Shown here in pieces: positions 34,899-45,205 of a stretch of 64,000 nt of DNA. A model generated the notes under the pieces. It was not told the origin of the DNA. It saw nothing but the letters and a program-made list of their open reading frames with translations, and did no database searches. A program made the translations under genes and the position numbers. This stretch comes from Anaerococcus lactolyticus ATCC 51172 (GTDB lineage: Bacteria; Bacillota; Clostridia; Tissierellales; Peptoniphilaceae), in NCBI RefSeq assembly GCF_000156575.1, contig NZ_GG666046.1, positions 92,648 to 156,647 on the forward strand, written 5' to 3'. Positions within the stretch are counted from its first letter, which is position 1. Each line of letters opens with the position of its first letter.

Positions 34899-35593
34899 GA
34901 GTAGATAAGATGATAGGAAATACTGGTCTTGATACCAGGAAAAATATAAAAAGAAATGCCAAAAAAGGGGCGCTGGTAATAAATGGCGAAATAGTAAAAG
35001 ATTCTTCAGTTAAGGTAGATCCTCTTGTAGACGAAGTATTTTACATGGGCCACTTTGTAGAATATATAGAAAATCTCTACCTAATCCTAAACAAGCCATC
35101 AGGAGTTTTATCTGCTACTCAAGATGCTGAAGAAACAGTAATCGACCTCTTAGATGATTTTTATAAAAATTACGACTTATCCATAGCAGGCAGGCTTGAT
35201 AAGGACACAACAGGTCTAATAATTTTGTCGACAGACGGGAAATTTATCCATAAGATAACCAGCCCAAATTCACATATCACAAAAACCTATGAGGTCAAAA
35301 CCCGCGATCCTATCGCAGAAAATTTGAAAGAAGAATTTAAAAAGGGAGTCTACATCAAAGAAGACGATTACACAGCAAGACCAGCAGAACTAACAATAAC
35401 TGGCGAGAAGGAAGCTATTGTAAAAGTCACAGAAGGCAAATACCACTTAGTAAAGAGACTATTTTCTAATCTTGGAAATGAGGTGGTTGGCTTAAAGAGA
35501 ACTGCTATTGGCAAACTTGTTTTAGATCCATATCTAAAAGAAGGAGACTACAGAGAACTAACTGAAGCCGAACTAGAACTTTTTGATTTTTAA
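34895..35593 (+). CDS. rsuA: RsuA/RluB-family pseudouridine synthase
   Basis: 232 residues: an N-terminal S4 domain (about 1-50) and the catalytic domain with GRLDKDTTGL, holding the essential aspartate, and LNKPSGVL. Length and sequence fit the 16S U516 type rather than the longer 23S RluB type. It isomerises a specific uridine in rRNA during ribosome assembly. Translation is coupled to the PadR gene. Confidence 0.9.
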   Translation: MRVDKMIGNTGLDTRKNIKRNAKKGALVINGEIVKDSSVKVDPLVDEVFYMGHFVEYIENLYLILNKPSGVLSATQDAEETVIDLLDDFYKNYDLSIAGRLDKDTTGLIILSTDGKFIHKITSPNSHITKTYEVKTRDPIAENLKEEFKKGVYIKEDDYTARPAELTITGEKEAIVKVTEGKYHLVKRLFSNLGNEVVGLKRTAIGKLVLDPYLKEGDYRELTEAELELFDF

Positions 35594-35613
35594 AATTTGA
35601 TTTATGAAAACAC

Positions 35614-35700
35614 TTGCAAAAATTGCCTGAGTGTGATAACATAAATTTGTATTATTAATATTTAGAGAAGCGGGCTTGATTAATTTTGGGCTCGTTTTAT
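35614..35700 (+). promoter_or_regulatory. leader of glpP: promoter and GlpP-type hairpin
   Basis: TTGCAA (35614-35619), 17 bases, TAACAT (35637-35642). Then TAGAGAAGCGGG, where AGCGGGCTTGA (35669-35679) can pair with TTGGGCTCGTT (35686-35696) using several G-T pairs, followed by TTTTAT. It resembles the leaders before the dehydrogenase operon and its paralogue. It is a weak terminator of the sort an antiterminator protein could control. Confidence 0.55.
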
Positions 35701-35716
35701 GCGTTTTGGGAGGGAT

Positions 35717-36289
35717 ATGTTGAATATTAGAGAAATCTTGTATGAAAATCCAGTGATTATGGCGATTAAAGATGGTAAAGACTTGAGGGAATGCCTGAAG
35801 GAAGAGTATATAGACAACAAGGTTGTTTTTGTACTCTTTGGAAATATAGAAACAATTCCTACCATAGTTAAGAAATTAAAAAATAAGGATAAAATTGTTT
35901 TTGTTCATGAAAACCTAGTAGAAGGATTATCGTCTTCACACTATTCTCCTAACTTTATCAAAAAATATACGGACGCTGATGGTATTATTACTACTAGGGC
36001 ACAAAATATTTACGAAGCAAGGAGGCTGGGTCTTAGCACAGTCTTTAGGTTTTTTATACTTGATAGCCTTTCTTATGAGAGTATCAAGGAGACAATAAAG
36101 AGCACTTCTGCTGATCTATTTGAGGTTTTGCCAGGCATTATGCCCCAGATAATAGGGGAAATTGCAAGCTGGAGCCAGGTGCCACTAATAGCTGGAGGTC
36201 TTATTAGAGATAAGGCAGATGCTATGGGGGCGATAGGTGCAGGAGCGATTGGAGTTTCATCATCAAATACAAAAATTTGGAAAATGTGA
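35717..36289 (+). CDS. glpP: glycerol-3-phosphate-responsive antiterminator
   Basis: 190 residues from the ATG at 35717; GGGAGG lies only three bases upstream, so a TTG at 35720 is also possible. The fold is the GlpP TIM-barrel-like type: VFVHENLVEGLS, ADGIITTRAQNI, DLFEVLPGIMPQII and PLIAGGLI at the sugar-phosphate site. With glycerol-3-phosphate bound, GlpP is known in Bacillus to prevent termination in glp leaders. Hairpin leaders before this gene and before two glp dehydrogenase genes fit that role. glpK follows nine bases later. Confidence 0.93.
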   Translation: MLNIREILYENPVIMAIKDGKDLRECLKEEYIDNKVVFVLFGNIETIPTIVKKLKNKDKIVFVHENLVEGLSSSHYSPNFIKKYTDADGIITTRAQNIYEARRLGLSTVFRFFILDSLSYESIKETIKSTSADLFEVLPGIMPQIIGEIASWSQVPLIAGGLIRDKADAMGAIGAGAIGVSSSNTKIWKM

Positions 36290-37804
<1,515 letters not shown>

Positions 37805-37806
37805 TA

Positions 37807-37910
37807 TTGATTGAAAATTAAATTCATAGTATAATTAAGATAAGTAAATAATAATAGAGATAAGCGAGTAAAAGTGACCCTACTTTTGTTCGCTTTTTTT
37901 TATTTTACAT
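37807..37910 (+). promoter_or_regulatory. leader of the glp dehydrogenase operon: promoter and GlpP-type terminator
   Basis: TTGATT (37807-37812), 17 bases, TATAAT (37830-37835), then TAGAGATAAGCGAG. AAGCGAGTAAAAGT (37862-37875) pairs over 14 bp with ACTTTTGTTCGCTT (37882-37895) and is followed by a run of T. A strong terminator between promoter and gene, next to glpP, is the expected site of GlpP antitermination. Confidence 0.78.
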
Positions 37911-37921
37911 AAGGAGTTAAA

Positions 37922-39343
37922 ATGTTTGATGTAATAATAATTGGTGGAGGGGTTATAGGAGCTTCAGTAGCAGCCCATCTTTCAAAGAAAAAGGGAAGAT
38001 TTTTATTACTTGAAAAAAACGAAGACGTTTGTACAGAAACAAGTAAGGCGAATTCTGGCATCTGCCATGGTGGTTACGATGCAGAGCCGGGAAGCTTAAA
38101 GGCAAAATTTAATGTCGAGGGTAACCACATGATGGATGAGGAAAGCAAGCTTTTTGCCTTTCCTTACAAAAAAATTGGCACCCTTGTTTTATGCCACGAT
38201 GAAAAAGATATGCCAAACCTTCAAAAACTATACGATTACGGTATAGCAAATGGGGTTACTGGCATGAAAATTTTAAATAGGGAAGAGACCTTAGCCCTTG
38301 AGAAAAATATTACAGACGATGTGGTTGCCTCTTTATATTGTGCAGAGGCTGGAATTTTAGACCCATTTTTGATGACTATTGCCTATGCCGAAGTTTCAAA
38401 TATAAATGGTGTGGACTATAAGTTTAATACTAAGGTAGAGAAAATTGAGAAAAAAGACGACCACTGGATCCTACATACTAATGATGGAGACTTTGAAACA
38501 AAGGCTGTGATTAACTGCGCAGGTGTATATTCAGATGAGCTCCACAATCAAATATCTGATAAAAAATACGAAATCAAAGCCAGACGTGGGGAATATTTGC
38601 TCTTAGATAAGGAGACAGCAGGTTTTGTAAACCATGTTATGTTTAACCTCCCTTCTGATAAGGGCAAGGGCATCCTTGTAAGTCCAACTATTGATAACAA
38701 CACCCTTGTTGGACCTACTTCAGACTTTGTTGACGATAAAAATGACAGAAGATCAACAAGAGAAAGACTTGAAGAAGTTGTAGAAAAATCAAACCACACT
38801 GTAAAAAACGTGCCAGTTAGGATGGTAATTACATCTTTTTCTGGAAACAGAGCCCACGAAGTTGGTGGCGACTTCATTCTTGAAGAAAGCAAGGATGGCT
38901 TCTTTGACTGCGTTGGTATAGAATCTCCTGGACTTACTTCATCTCCAGCTATCGGAAAATATATGGCAGAGCTTGTGGCTGATAAATACGACTTTGCTGA
39001 TAATAAAGAATTTACCTATGACAGACATCCTATTCCAAAAACAAGTGAAATGAGCCTTGAAGAACATTCAGCCTTGATTAAGAAAAATAAACTTTACGGC
39101 AAAATCATTTGCAGGTGTGAATCTGTTACTGAGGGAGAAATCGTAGATGCAATCAATAGGCCACTTGGCGCAAGGACTGTAGATGGTATCAAAAGACGTG
39201 TAAGGGCCAGCGCTGGCAGGTGCCAGGGTGGATTCTGTTTGCCACATTTAATGGAAATCTTAGCCCGCGAACTCGGCGAAGATATGTCAGAAGTTGTTAA
39301 AAACTCAAAAGATTCTTACTATGTAGACGGAAGAGTGAAGTAG
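37922..39343 (+). CDS. glpA: anaerobic glycerol-3-phosphate dehydrogenase, GlpA-like
   Basis: 473 residues. FAD motif VIIIGGGVIGASVAAHL (4-20), DAO-type substrate domain, then a BFD-like iron-sulfur domain with C397, C399, C434 and C439 in CRCESV and CQGGFC. It should oxidise glycerol-3-phosphate to dihydroxyacetone phosphate, passing electrons to the next flavoprotein. AAGGAG is upstream of the ATG. Followed by the flavin reductase and DUF1667 genes, the standard clostridial three-gene unit. Behind a GlpP-type leader. Confidence 0.9.
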   Translation: MFDVIIIGGGVIGASVAAHLSKKKGRFLLLEKNEDVCTETSKANSGICHGGYDAEPGSLKAKFNVEGNHMMDEESKLFAFPYKKIGTLVLCHDEKDMPNLQKLYDYGIANGVTGMKILNREETLALEKNITDDVVASLYCAEAGILDPFLMTIAYAEVSNINGVDYKFNTKVEKIEKKDDHWILHTNDGDFETKAVINCAGVYSDELHNQISDKKYEIKARRGEYLLLDKETAGFVNHVMFNLPSDKGKGILVSPTIDNNTLVGPTSDFVDDKNDRRSTRERLEEVVEKSNHTVKNVPVRMVITSFSGNRAHEVGGDFILEESKDGFFDCVGIESPGLTSSPAIGKYMAELVADKYDFADNKEFTYDRHPIPKTSEMSLEEHSALIKKNKLYGKIICRCESVTEGEIVDAINRPLGARTVDGIKRRVRASAGRCQGGFCLPHLMEILARELGEDMSEVVKNSKDSYYVDGRVK

Positions 39344-39352
39344 GAGAAAGAG

Positions 39353-40611
39353 ATGAAAAATTATGATTTAGTAGTAGTAGGTGGCGGTCCTGCAGGACTT
39401 GCAGCAGCAGCCAAGGCCTATGATTGTGGTATAAAAAACGTCTTGATTGTTGAAAGAGATAAAAAACTTGGAGGCATCCTCAACCAATGTATCCACAATG
39501 GTTTTGGCCTTCACAGGTTTAAGGAAGAATTAACTGGTCCAGAATATGCGGGAAGGTTTGAAGACGAAGTAGCTAAACGCGATATAGACGTGATGCTAAA
39601 TACAATTGTTGTTGACTTTAGTTCTGATAAGACCCTCACCCTTATGAACGAAGAAAATGGAATGTTTCAAATTAGACCTAAGGCAGTAATTCTTGCCATG
39701 GGTTGCAGGGAAAGACCAAGAGGAGCCCTAAACATTCCAGGAAGCCGTCCAGCAGGTGTATATTCAGCAGGTACTGCTCAAAAATTAGTCAATATTGATG
39801 GCTTTATGCCTGGCAAAAAAATCGTAATCTTAGGTTCTGGAGACATCGGTCTAATAATGGCAAGACGTATGACCCTAGAGGGTGCAGAAGTAAAATGTGT
39901 TGCAGAAATCATGCCATATTCTGGAGGCCTAAAGAGAAATATTGTCCAATGCCTAAATGACTTTGATATTCCACTTTATTTTTCAACAACAATTTCAGAT
40001 ATAGAAGGAACTGACAGGGTAAAGGGAGTTTACCTATCCAAGGTAGACGAAAACATGAAAGTTATTCCAGGCACAGAAAAATATGTAGAATGCGATGCTA
40101 TTCTACTTTCAGTAGGCCTTATTCCTGAAAATGAACTCAGTAGGGATGCTCAAATCAAAATGGATCCTAGAACCAAGGGAGCAGAAGTATCTGACAGGAT
40201 GATGACCTCAATAGATGGTGTATTTGCAGCAGGCAACGTCCTTCACGTTCACGACCTAGTTGACTATGTAACAGAAAAAGTGAACTTGCTGGAGAAAATG
40301 CCGCAGCCTATATCAAAGATGAATTTAATTCGGAAAATGAAAAGAAAATCCACCTCACACCAGGCAATGGCGTAACCTATACAGTACCTCAGTACATAGC
40401 TCCTGGCTCAATGAGAGATGAAGTTGTAATTAGGTTTAGGGTAAATAATATCTATCAAAAATCAAGGCTAGTCCTTGAAGTGGATGGCAAGGAAGTTGCC
40501 CAAAAGAGAAAGATAGTCTTTGCTCCAGGTGAGATGGAGGACTTGGTTCTTAAGAAAAGCGATTTGAATGAAAATAGCGAAAAAATAGAAGTGAGGTTGG
40601 AGAGCTTATGA
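39353..40611 (+). pseudogene. FAD/NAD oxidoreductase (GlpB-like partner), frameshifted
   Basis: The first frame (39353-40375) gives 340 residues with VVVGGGPAGLAAAAKA, VILGSGDIGL and GVFAAGNVLHV, then an implausible tail after residue ~309. In another frame the expected continuation runs from 40279 to 40611: SELAGENAAAYIKDEF, then PGNGVTYTVPQY and MRDEVVIRFRV. Joined, they give ~419 residues, the usual family length. One A is missing in the run of five at 40275-40279; with six, the codons read TEKSELAGENA. It may be a real mutation, a sequencing error or frameshifting. It would transfer electrons between GlpA and NAD or quinone. Confidence 0.85.
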
Positions 40612-40964
40612 TTAAAGAATTAACTTGTATAAATTGCCCTCTAGGATGCACAGTAAGCGTTACAGTAGAAGATGGACAAATCACAAACATAACTGGCAAC
40701 ACCTGCAAGAGAGGCGAGATTTATGCTAAAAATGAGCTAACAAACCCAGTTAGAACTGTGACATCAACAGCTAGGGTGGATGGTGCAAAGGAGTATCTTG
40801 TATCTGTTAAAACTGAACAAGCTATTCCAAAGGGAAAAATAATGGAAGTCATGAAAGAAATCAATAAGGCCCATATTAGTGCACCAGTAAAAATTGGCGA
40901 CTGCCTCATAGAAAATGTTGCAGGCACTGGAGTTAGGGTAATAGCAACATCAAAGGCAAGTTAG
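40608..40964 (+). CDS. DUF1667-domain iron-sulfur-type protein
   Basis: 118 residues with cysteines in CINCPLGC (6-13) and a later TCKRGEIYA, followed by NPVRTVTSTARV. DUF1667 proteins regularly follow GlpA/GlpB-like pairs in clostridia and are thought to be the small electron-carrying partner; no reaction is established. The start overlaps the end of the second-frame flavoprotein reading by four bases, supporting that reading as the true gene end. Last gene of the operon. Confidence 0.9.
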   Translation: MIKELTCINCPLGCTVSVTVEDGQITNITGNTCKRGEIYAKNELTNPVRTVTSTARVDGAKEYLVSVKTEQAIPKGKIMEVMKEINKAHISAPVKIGDCLIENVAGTGVRVIATSKAS

Positions 40965-41016
40965 GTTTATTTTGCCAAAGCCTTCATAAATAGAAAATAA
41001 TTTTAGTATAATCCTT

Positions 41017-41050
41017 AAAAACCACCAACAAACATGTTGGTGGTTTTTTT
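41017..41050. terminator. bidirectional terminator between the glp operon and its paralogue
   Basis: AAAACCACCAACA-AACA-TGTTGGTGGTTTT stem-loop with T-runs on both strands. Confidence 0.9.
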
Positions 41051-42522
41051 TAGTCGGAAATTTCCTTGATAAATTTGTTGATATCGGCCTTATTGATCCT
41101 GCTAATGCCTGAGTGTTCGCTATCAAAGAGGTCGGATTTAATTTTTGATCCGACTTCATCTTCCATGACCTCGATTACTCTTTTCCTACAAAAAGTCCCT
41201 TGGCAAAAGCCCATGCCAGCCCTTGTCCTTCTTTTTATAGAATCGAAACTATTGCAGGCAAGGCCACGATTCATGGCATCTCTGATGGTTTTTTCGCTAA
41301 CTTGTTCGCACCTACAAACAAGTCTTTCAGGATTTCCAAGAGGTAGGTCTACTTTTTTGATGACCTTATTAAAGTCTTCTAGGTCCTTGTATTCTATAAT
41401 TGGCTTCCTATGAGGATTGTAGGAAGGATCATCTATCAAATTTAGGCCTAAATTTCTTAAAATATCTTCTACCATTTTTGCAATAGCAGGAGATGAAGTT
41501 ATGCCTGGTGATTGGATGCCAACCACATTTATAAAGCCATTTGTCTTTGTGTTTTCTATAATAAAATCACCTGTCGATGATGCAGGGCGAAGGCCTGCGA
41601 AAGACCTGATAAATTCTTTGAGGTTTATCACGTCATCCTTAACTGATTTTTGAGCAAGTCTATAAATCTCAGCCAACCTTTCTATGTGGGTACCCTTATC
41701 TATTACTTCCTCATCGATGGCATCTGGGCCAAGGAGAAGGTTGTTATGGTAGGTCCTTGTGACAAGGATGCCCTTGGATTTAGGACTTGGGGTTTGGAAG
41801 AGGACGTGATTAATCCTTGCGCCGCTACCCTTTTGCATAAGGAGGTATTCACCACTTCTTGGGTGGATAGAGAAATTAGTTTCAGTAATCATTTCGGAAA
41901 TTTTTGCACCTTCTAGGCCTGAAGCATTAATTATGTATTTGCCTTCAAAAGTATTACCATCTTCGGTTGTAAGGGTGAAGATTGTTCCATTTTTTTCTAT
42001 ATTTGTAACCTTACTTTCAAGTTTAAGCTCTACTCCATTAGAAACTGCATTTTCCATAAGAGCAATTACGTATTCATAGGGCGAACAAACACCAGCACCC
42101 TTGCAATATAGGGCAGATGTGGCTTTGTCTGACACCTTAGGTTCGATTTCTCTTAGCCTAGCTTGGTTGATTATCTCTAGATCATCTAGGCCGTTTTCAA
42201 GGCCCATGGCCAATAGCTTTTGAAGTTCTTTTTCATCTTCTTTGTCAAAGGCCAAAACGAGCGAACCATTTTCTAAAAAACCAAAATTTAATTCTTCATT
42301 TAGTTTTTTAAATTCCCTCCTGCCTTCATAACATATTCTGCCCCTAAGTTCAGAATGGGGTTCAGCATAGCCACCATGGATTATGGCAGAATTTGCCTTA
42401 GAGGCACCCATAGATACATCATTTTCTTTTTCGAGGACGAGGATATTTAGCTTGTAACGAGATAGGTTTCTGGCTATGCTTGCTCCTGTGACTCCAGCTC
42501 CAATAATTATAAGATCATACAT
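41050..42522 (-). CDS. second GlpA-like FAD dehydrogenase with BFD-like domain
   Basis: 490 residues, collinear with the GlpA-like protein on the other strand: FAD motif LIIIGAGVTGASIARNL (4-20), DAO domain with GAGVCSPYEY, and a [2Fe-2S]-type BFD domain with C403, C405, C440 and C445 (CRCEQV, CQGTFC). A ~35-residue C-terminal tail is extra. No GlpB or DUF1667 partner follows, so it may share those of the neighbouring operon or act on another substrate. It is transcribed toward the first operon and has its own hairpin leader. Confidence 0.87.
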   Translation of the reverse strand: MYDLIIIGAGVTGASIARNLSRYKLNILVLEKENDVSMGASKANSAIIHGGYAEPHSELRGRICYEGRREFKKLNEELNFGFLENGSLVLAFDKEDEKELQKLLAMGLENGLDDLEIINQARLREIEPKVSDKATSALYCKGAGVCSPYEYVIALMENAVSNGVELKLESKVTNIEKNGTIFTLTTEDGNTFEGKYIINASGLEGAKISEMITETNFSIHPRSGEYLLMQKGSGARINHVLFQTPSPKSKGILVTRTYHNNLLLGPDAIDEEVIDKGTHIERLAEIYRLAQKSVKDDVINLKEFIRSFAGLRPASSTGDFIIENTKTNGFINVVGIQSPGITSSPAIAKMVEDILRNLGLNLIDDPSYNPHRKPIIEYKDLEDFNKVIKKVDLPLGNPERLVCRCEQVSEKTIRDAMNRGLACNSFDSIKRRTRAGMGFCQGTFCRKRVIEVMEDEVGSKIKSDLFDSEHSGISRINKADINKFIKEISD

Positions 42523-42583
42523 AAATAATCCTTTCTACAAAGAGTTTTAATTTATAAGTCGATTTTTTATTTTAGACAAAAAT

Positions 42584-42667
42584 AGAGCGGGTAAATATAT
42601 CCACTCTTTCACTCTTATATGAGGTAAACCTTTTTTTAATTATAGCATGAATTATTTATTTTTTCAA
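42584..42667 (-). promoter_or_regulatory. promoter and GlpP-like leader of the second GlpA-like gene
   Basis: On the minus strand TTGAAA (42667-42662), 17 bases, TATAAT (42644-42639). The transcript then carries AGAGTGAAAGAGTGG; AGAGTGG pairs with CCCGCTCT (complement of 42584-42591) and ATTTTTG follows. The hairpin and the preceding AAGAGTGAA resemble the leaders of glpP and glpA. Confidence 0.6.
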
Positions 42668-42813
42668 TTTTGCTAGGCTTGGTTTGAGCAATTATCTTTT
42701 ATAAAGATTTTAGAAAAAAACTTTATATTAAATTTGCAAGAGATTTTCTTTTATTAGTTTATATTTTCACTTTTAAAAGTATATTATATGTAGTATGTAA
42801 AGGGAGAATTAAT

Positions 42814-45099
42814 ATGAGATGTGAGCATTGTGGTGCGAGTATAGACCAGGCTAGCAACTTTTGTCCAGTTTGTGGCAGCAAAATAGAGAACAAAGGACCG
42901 GCCGAGGAAGCTATAGAAAAAAATACAAGCCCTAAGAAGAGTCTTTCTGATCTTCTTAATTTTAAATTAATTAAAAATAAAATAGACCCTAAAGACCATG
43001 CAAATTCTAATGAAAGTGTTGGAGGCGAGGCCAAAGAAAATAAGGCATCTAAGGATGGCGGATTAGATAATTCTGATTTAAATCAAAACCTAAAACCTTC
43101 AAATAATTCCGATGAAAATCAGACCAAGGAAGAAAATCCAGAAGAAGATTTATTTAGTCTTGACCCTCAAGATAGGATGGATAAGGAAAGTAGGAGGTTT
43201 AAAAACCTCGGCGAAAAGTCTTCTCCTTACAATCAAAGGTCTGTCATAGAAGAAGTCCAGGCCAAGGTTTCCTTAAACCAAGCTAGAAAAAATGGGGACG
43301 AAGATTATTATATAGATGATTATAAAGAAACCATTTTAAATAAAAACCTTGAAGAAAAATTAGACAGGCTTATAGGCGATGGTGAAGATGACCTGGCGAA
43401 TATGACTATTTCTGCTGGAATTAGAAAAATCCAAGCTAGGAATAAAAAGATAAGCAGGGAAAATTTCATCAAGGACAATGGTGATCAAATCCTAAGAAAT
43501 GCTAATCCAAAACAAAGGACACCTGCTGTAAGGGAAGCTGATAAGAAGGCTGATGATACAGAAAGCTCACAAGAAAAGGTTCAGGCAAACCCACTAAATG
43601 ATTTCCAAAAGAAATATCTCACTAGCAGAAATCTTTTGCTAGGTCTAATTGGCGTTTTGATAGCCGTAATTCTCGGTACCCTTTATGTAAAGATGAATAA
43701 GACCACTGACATTACAATCCCACTTAGCGATTATATTACCATAAGTTATGAGGGAGAAAATGGAAGTGCTGTGCCAAAGGCAAGTATAGATACTGATAAA
43801 TTGATTCAAGCCTATGGCAAGGACATCAAATACAATTCAAGGAATAATAATAAAGATTCTTATGAGTCGCCTGCTCAGGAATTTGCAGCTGACCTAAAAG
43901 ATAATGTTGTTTTCCAATATTCTAAGGATAGTGGCTTGTCAAATGGTGACGAGATAACAGTCATGGCTAATCTTGATAATATCAAGATCTCAGATAAGTA
44001 CAATGTCTTAATTACAAATGCATCCAAGGCTGTGATTATCGATGGCATATCAAGTGACGACTTTACAGATCCATTCAAATATATCAATGTAAAATTTGAA
44101 GGCGAGAGTCCAAACATGACCCTAACAGCAAGTCTAACTGATGATGCTCCTGAATTTATGCACGCAGTTGACATTATACCAGCAAAGACAAACGGCATTA
44201 AAGAGGGCGAAGATATAGCAGTTAGCCTAAACTTTAACGAGGAAGAATTCAAGAATAACTACAATGTGAGTCTATCCCCAACCAGCAAAAACTTTACAGC
44301 CAAAACTGGTGATGGTGATTCAACAAGTGAGGGGGATTCTGAATATATCAAGACTACAGCCCACCTTAATAGCGATTTACTAGGCCAATTGAAATATAAT
44401 GCTGGCAAATTAATTAAGCAAACTATCTTATATAAAAATATAATTAACGTTGATAATATTGAATACCTTGGCTCTTTCACAGGCTTTAAGGATGATGGTA
44501 GTGGCGATGTGAAAAATAAAGTATATCTCATTTACGAAGTAACAACATCTGAAAAATTACCAGAAACAAACTTCCAATCAAGCTTTAAATATTACACCTT
44601 TGTAGAATATCAAAATGTCAAAAAAGCTATGGATGCTGATGGTAAGTTCTATAGTCAAGGGCCGGTTACAACTGATAATCAAATCTTCCATAAGTTCTTT
44701 GTGGAGAGCGACTATAAATATTATCAAATCGAATACCAAGGATTTGGATTTATAGATAAGGCTCTTGCAAATGTTGGCAGTGGTCTTGAGGGTCTAACTA
44801 TGACCGAAGATAACAAGACCAATATAAAAGACCACTTTGCTACATCCGACGGAGTTGTTGGAGAATATGAGGCAGATGGCAGGAGATTATCTCTAAGAGC
44901 AGATGGTAGCCTAACCTATCAAACAGACAAGGCAGTTCACCTAGGCTCTTATAGCGCAAATGGCAATGAAGTATCTGCCACAATCAAGGGAGTAAATGTT
45001 GATACTCCGATTATATTAAAATTTGAAGGCGGTAGCCTCAAGGCTGAAAGTCAAGGAGAATTTGACTCAATAAGCTTTAACAAAATAGAAAATTTTTAA
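42814..45099 (+). CDS. zinc-ribbon membrane protein, unknown function
   Basis: 761 residues. The N terminus is a zinc ribbon (C3, C6, C17, C20), then ~250 residues of charged, low-complexity cytoplasmic sequence, one transmembrane helix (about 272-292, LLLGLIGVLIAVILG), and an extracellular ~465-residue part. The outer part has two or more beta-rich repeats (DYITISYEGENGSAVPKAS; DGISSDDFTDPFKYINVKFEG) as in the TcaA/YvbJ-like family of Firmicute envelope proteins, and a C-terminal segment with LSLRADGSLTYQTD. A role in envelope sensing is only a family-based guess. No operon partner. Confidence 0.8.
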   Translation: MRCEHCGASIDQASNFCPVCGSKIENKGPAEEAIEKNTSPKKSLSDLLNFKLIKNKIDPKDHANSNESVGGEAKENKASKDGGLDNSDLNQNLKPSNNSDENQTKEENPEEDLFSLDPQDRMDKESRRFKNLGEKSSPYNQRSVIEEVQAKVSLNQARKNGDEDYYIDDYKETILNKNLEEKLDRLIGDGEDDLANMTISAGIRKIQARNKKISRENFIKDNGDQILRNANPKQRTPAVREADKKADDTESSQEKVQANPLNDFQKKYLTSRNLLLGLIGVLIAVILGTLYVKMNKTTDITIPLSDYITISYEGENGSAVPKASIDTDKLIQAYGKDIKYNSRNNNKDSYESPAQEFAADLKDNVVFQYSKDSGLSNGDEITVMANLDNIKISDKYNVLITNASKAVIIDGISSDDFTDPFKYINVKFEGESPNMTLTASLTDDAPEFMHAVDIIPAKTNGIKEGEDIAVSLNFNEEEFKNNYNVSLSPTSKNFTAKTGDGDSTSEGDSEYIKTTAHLNSDLLGQLKYNAGKLIKQTILYKNIINVDNIEYLGSFTGFKDDGSGDVKNKVYLIYEVTTSEKLPETNFQSSFKYYTFVEYQNVKKAMDADGKFYSQGPVTTDNQIFHKFFVESDYKYYQIEYQGFGFIDKALANVGSGLEGLTMTEDNKTNIKDHFATSDGVVGEYEADGRRLSLRADGSLTYQTDKAVHLGSYSANGNEVSATIKGVNVDTPIILKFEGGSLKAESQGEFDSISFNKIENF

Positions 45100-45106
45100 A
45101 ATAAGG

Positions 45107-45183
45107 GGCCTGGTGGCAAGTGAAATCAACCCATAATCATCGAAATTTGGTGGTGAGGCTTTCACGAAACCAGGTCTTTTTTG
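45107..45183 (+). terminator. large branched or bulged terminator hairpin
   Basis: GGCCTGGT (45107-45114) pairs with ACCAGGTC (45169-45176) and GTGAAA (45120-45125) with TTTCAC (45160-45165), with TCA/TGA pairing further in; TTTTTT follows. At ~70 bases it is longer than the other terminators here and may be a small structured RNA. Confidence 0.65.
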
Positions 45184-45205
45184 TAAGGAAAAGAAAGAGG
45201 AACAT

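Noticed and set aside
40271..40282. Programmed -1 frameshift site
   Set aside because: The run has five A, so it is not a full A-AAA-AAG heptamer in the right frame, and I saw no clear stimulatory stem after it; kept only as a minor alternative.
40279..40611. Separate small gene starting at the ATG at 40411
   Set aside because: The frame upstream of that ATG already encodes family sequence continuous with the flavoprotein, so it is the displaced C-terminal part of that gene.
45107..45176. Known riboswitch class (fluoride, THF, preQ1) before the GH13-like gene
   Set aside because: None of the conserved sequence elements of those classes that I could recall is present; it reads best as a terminator.
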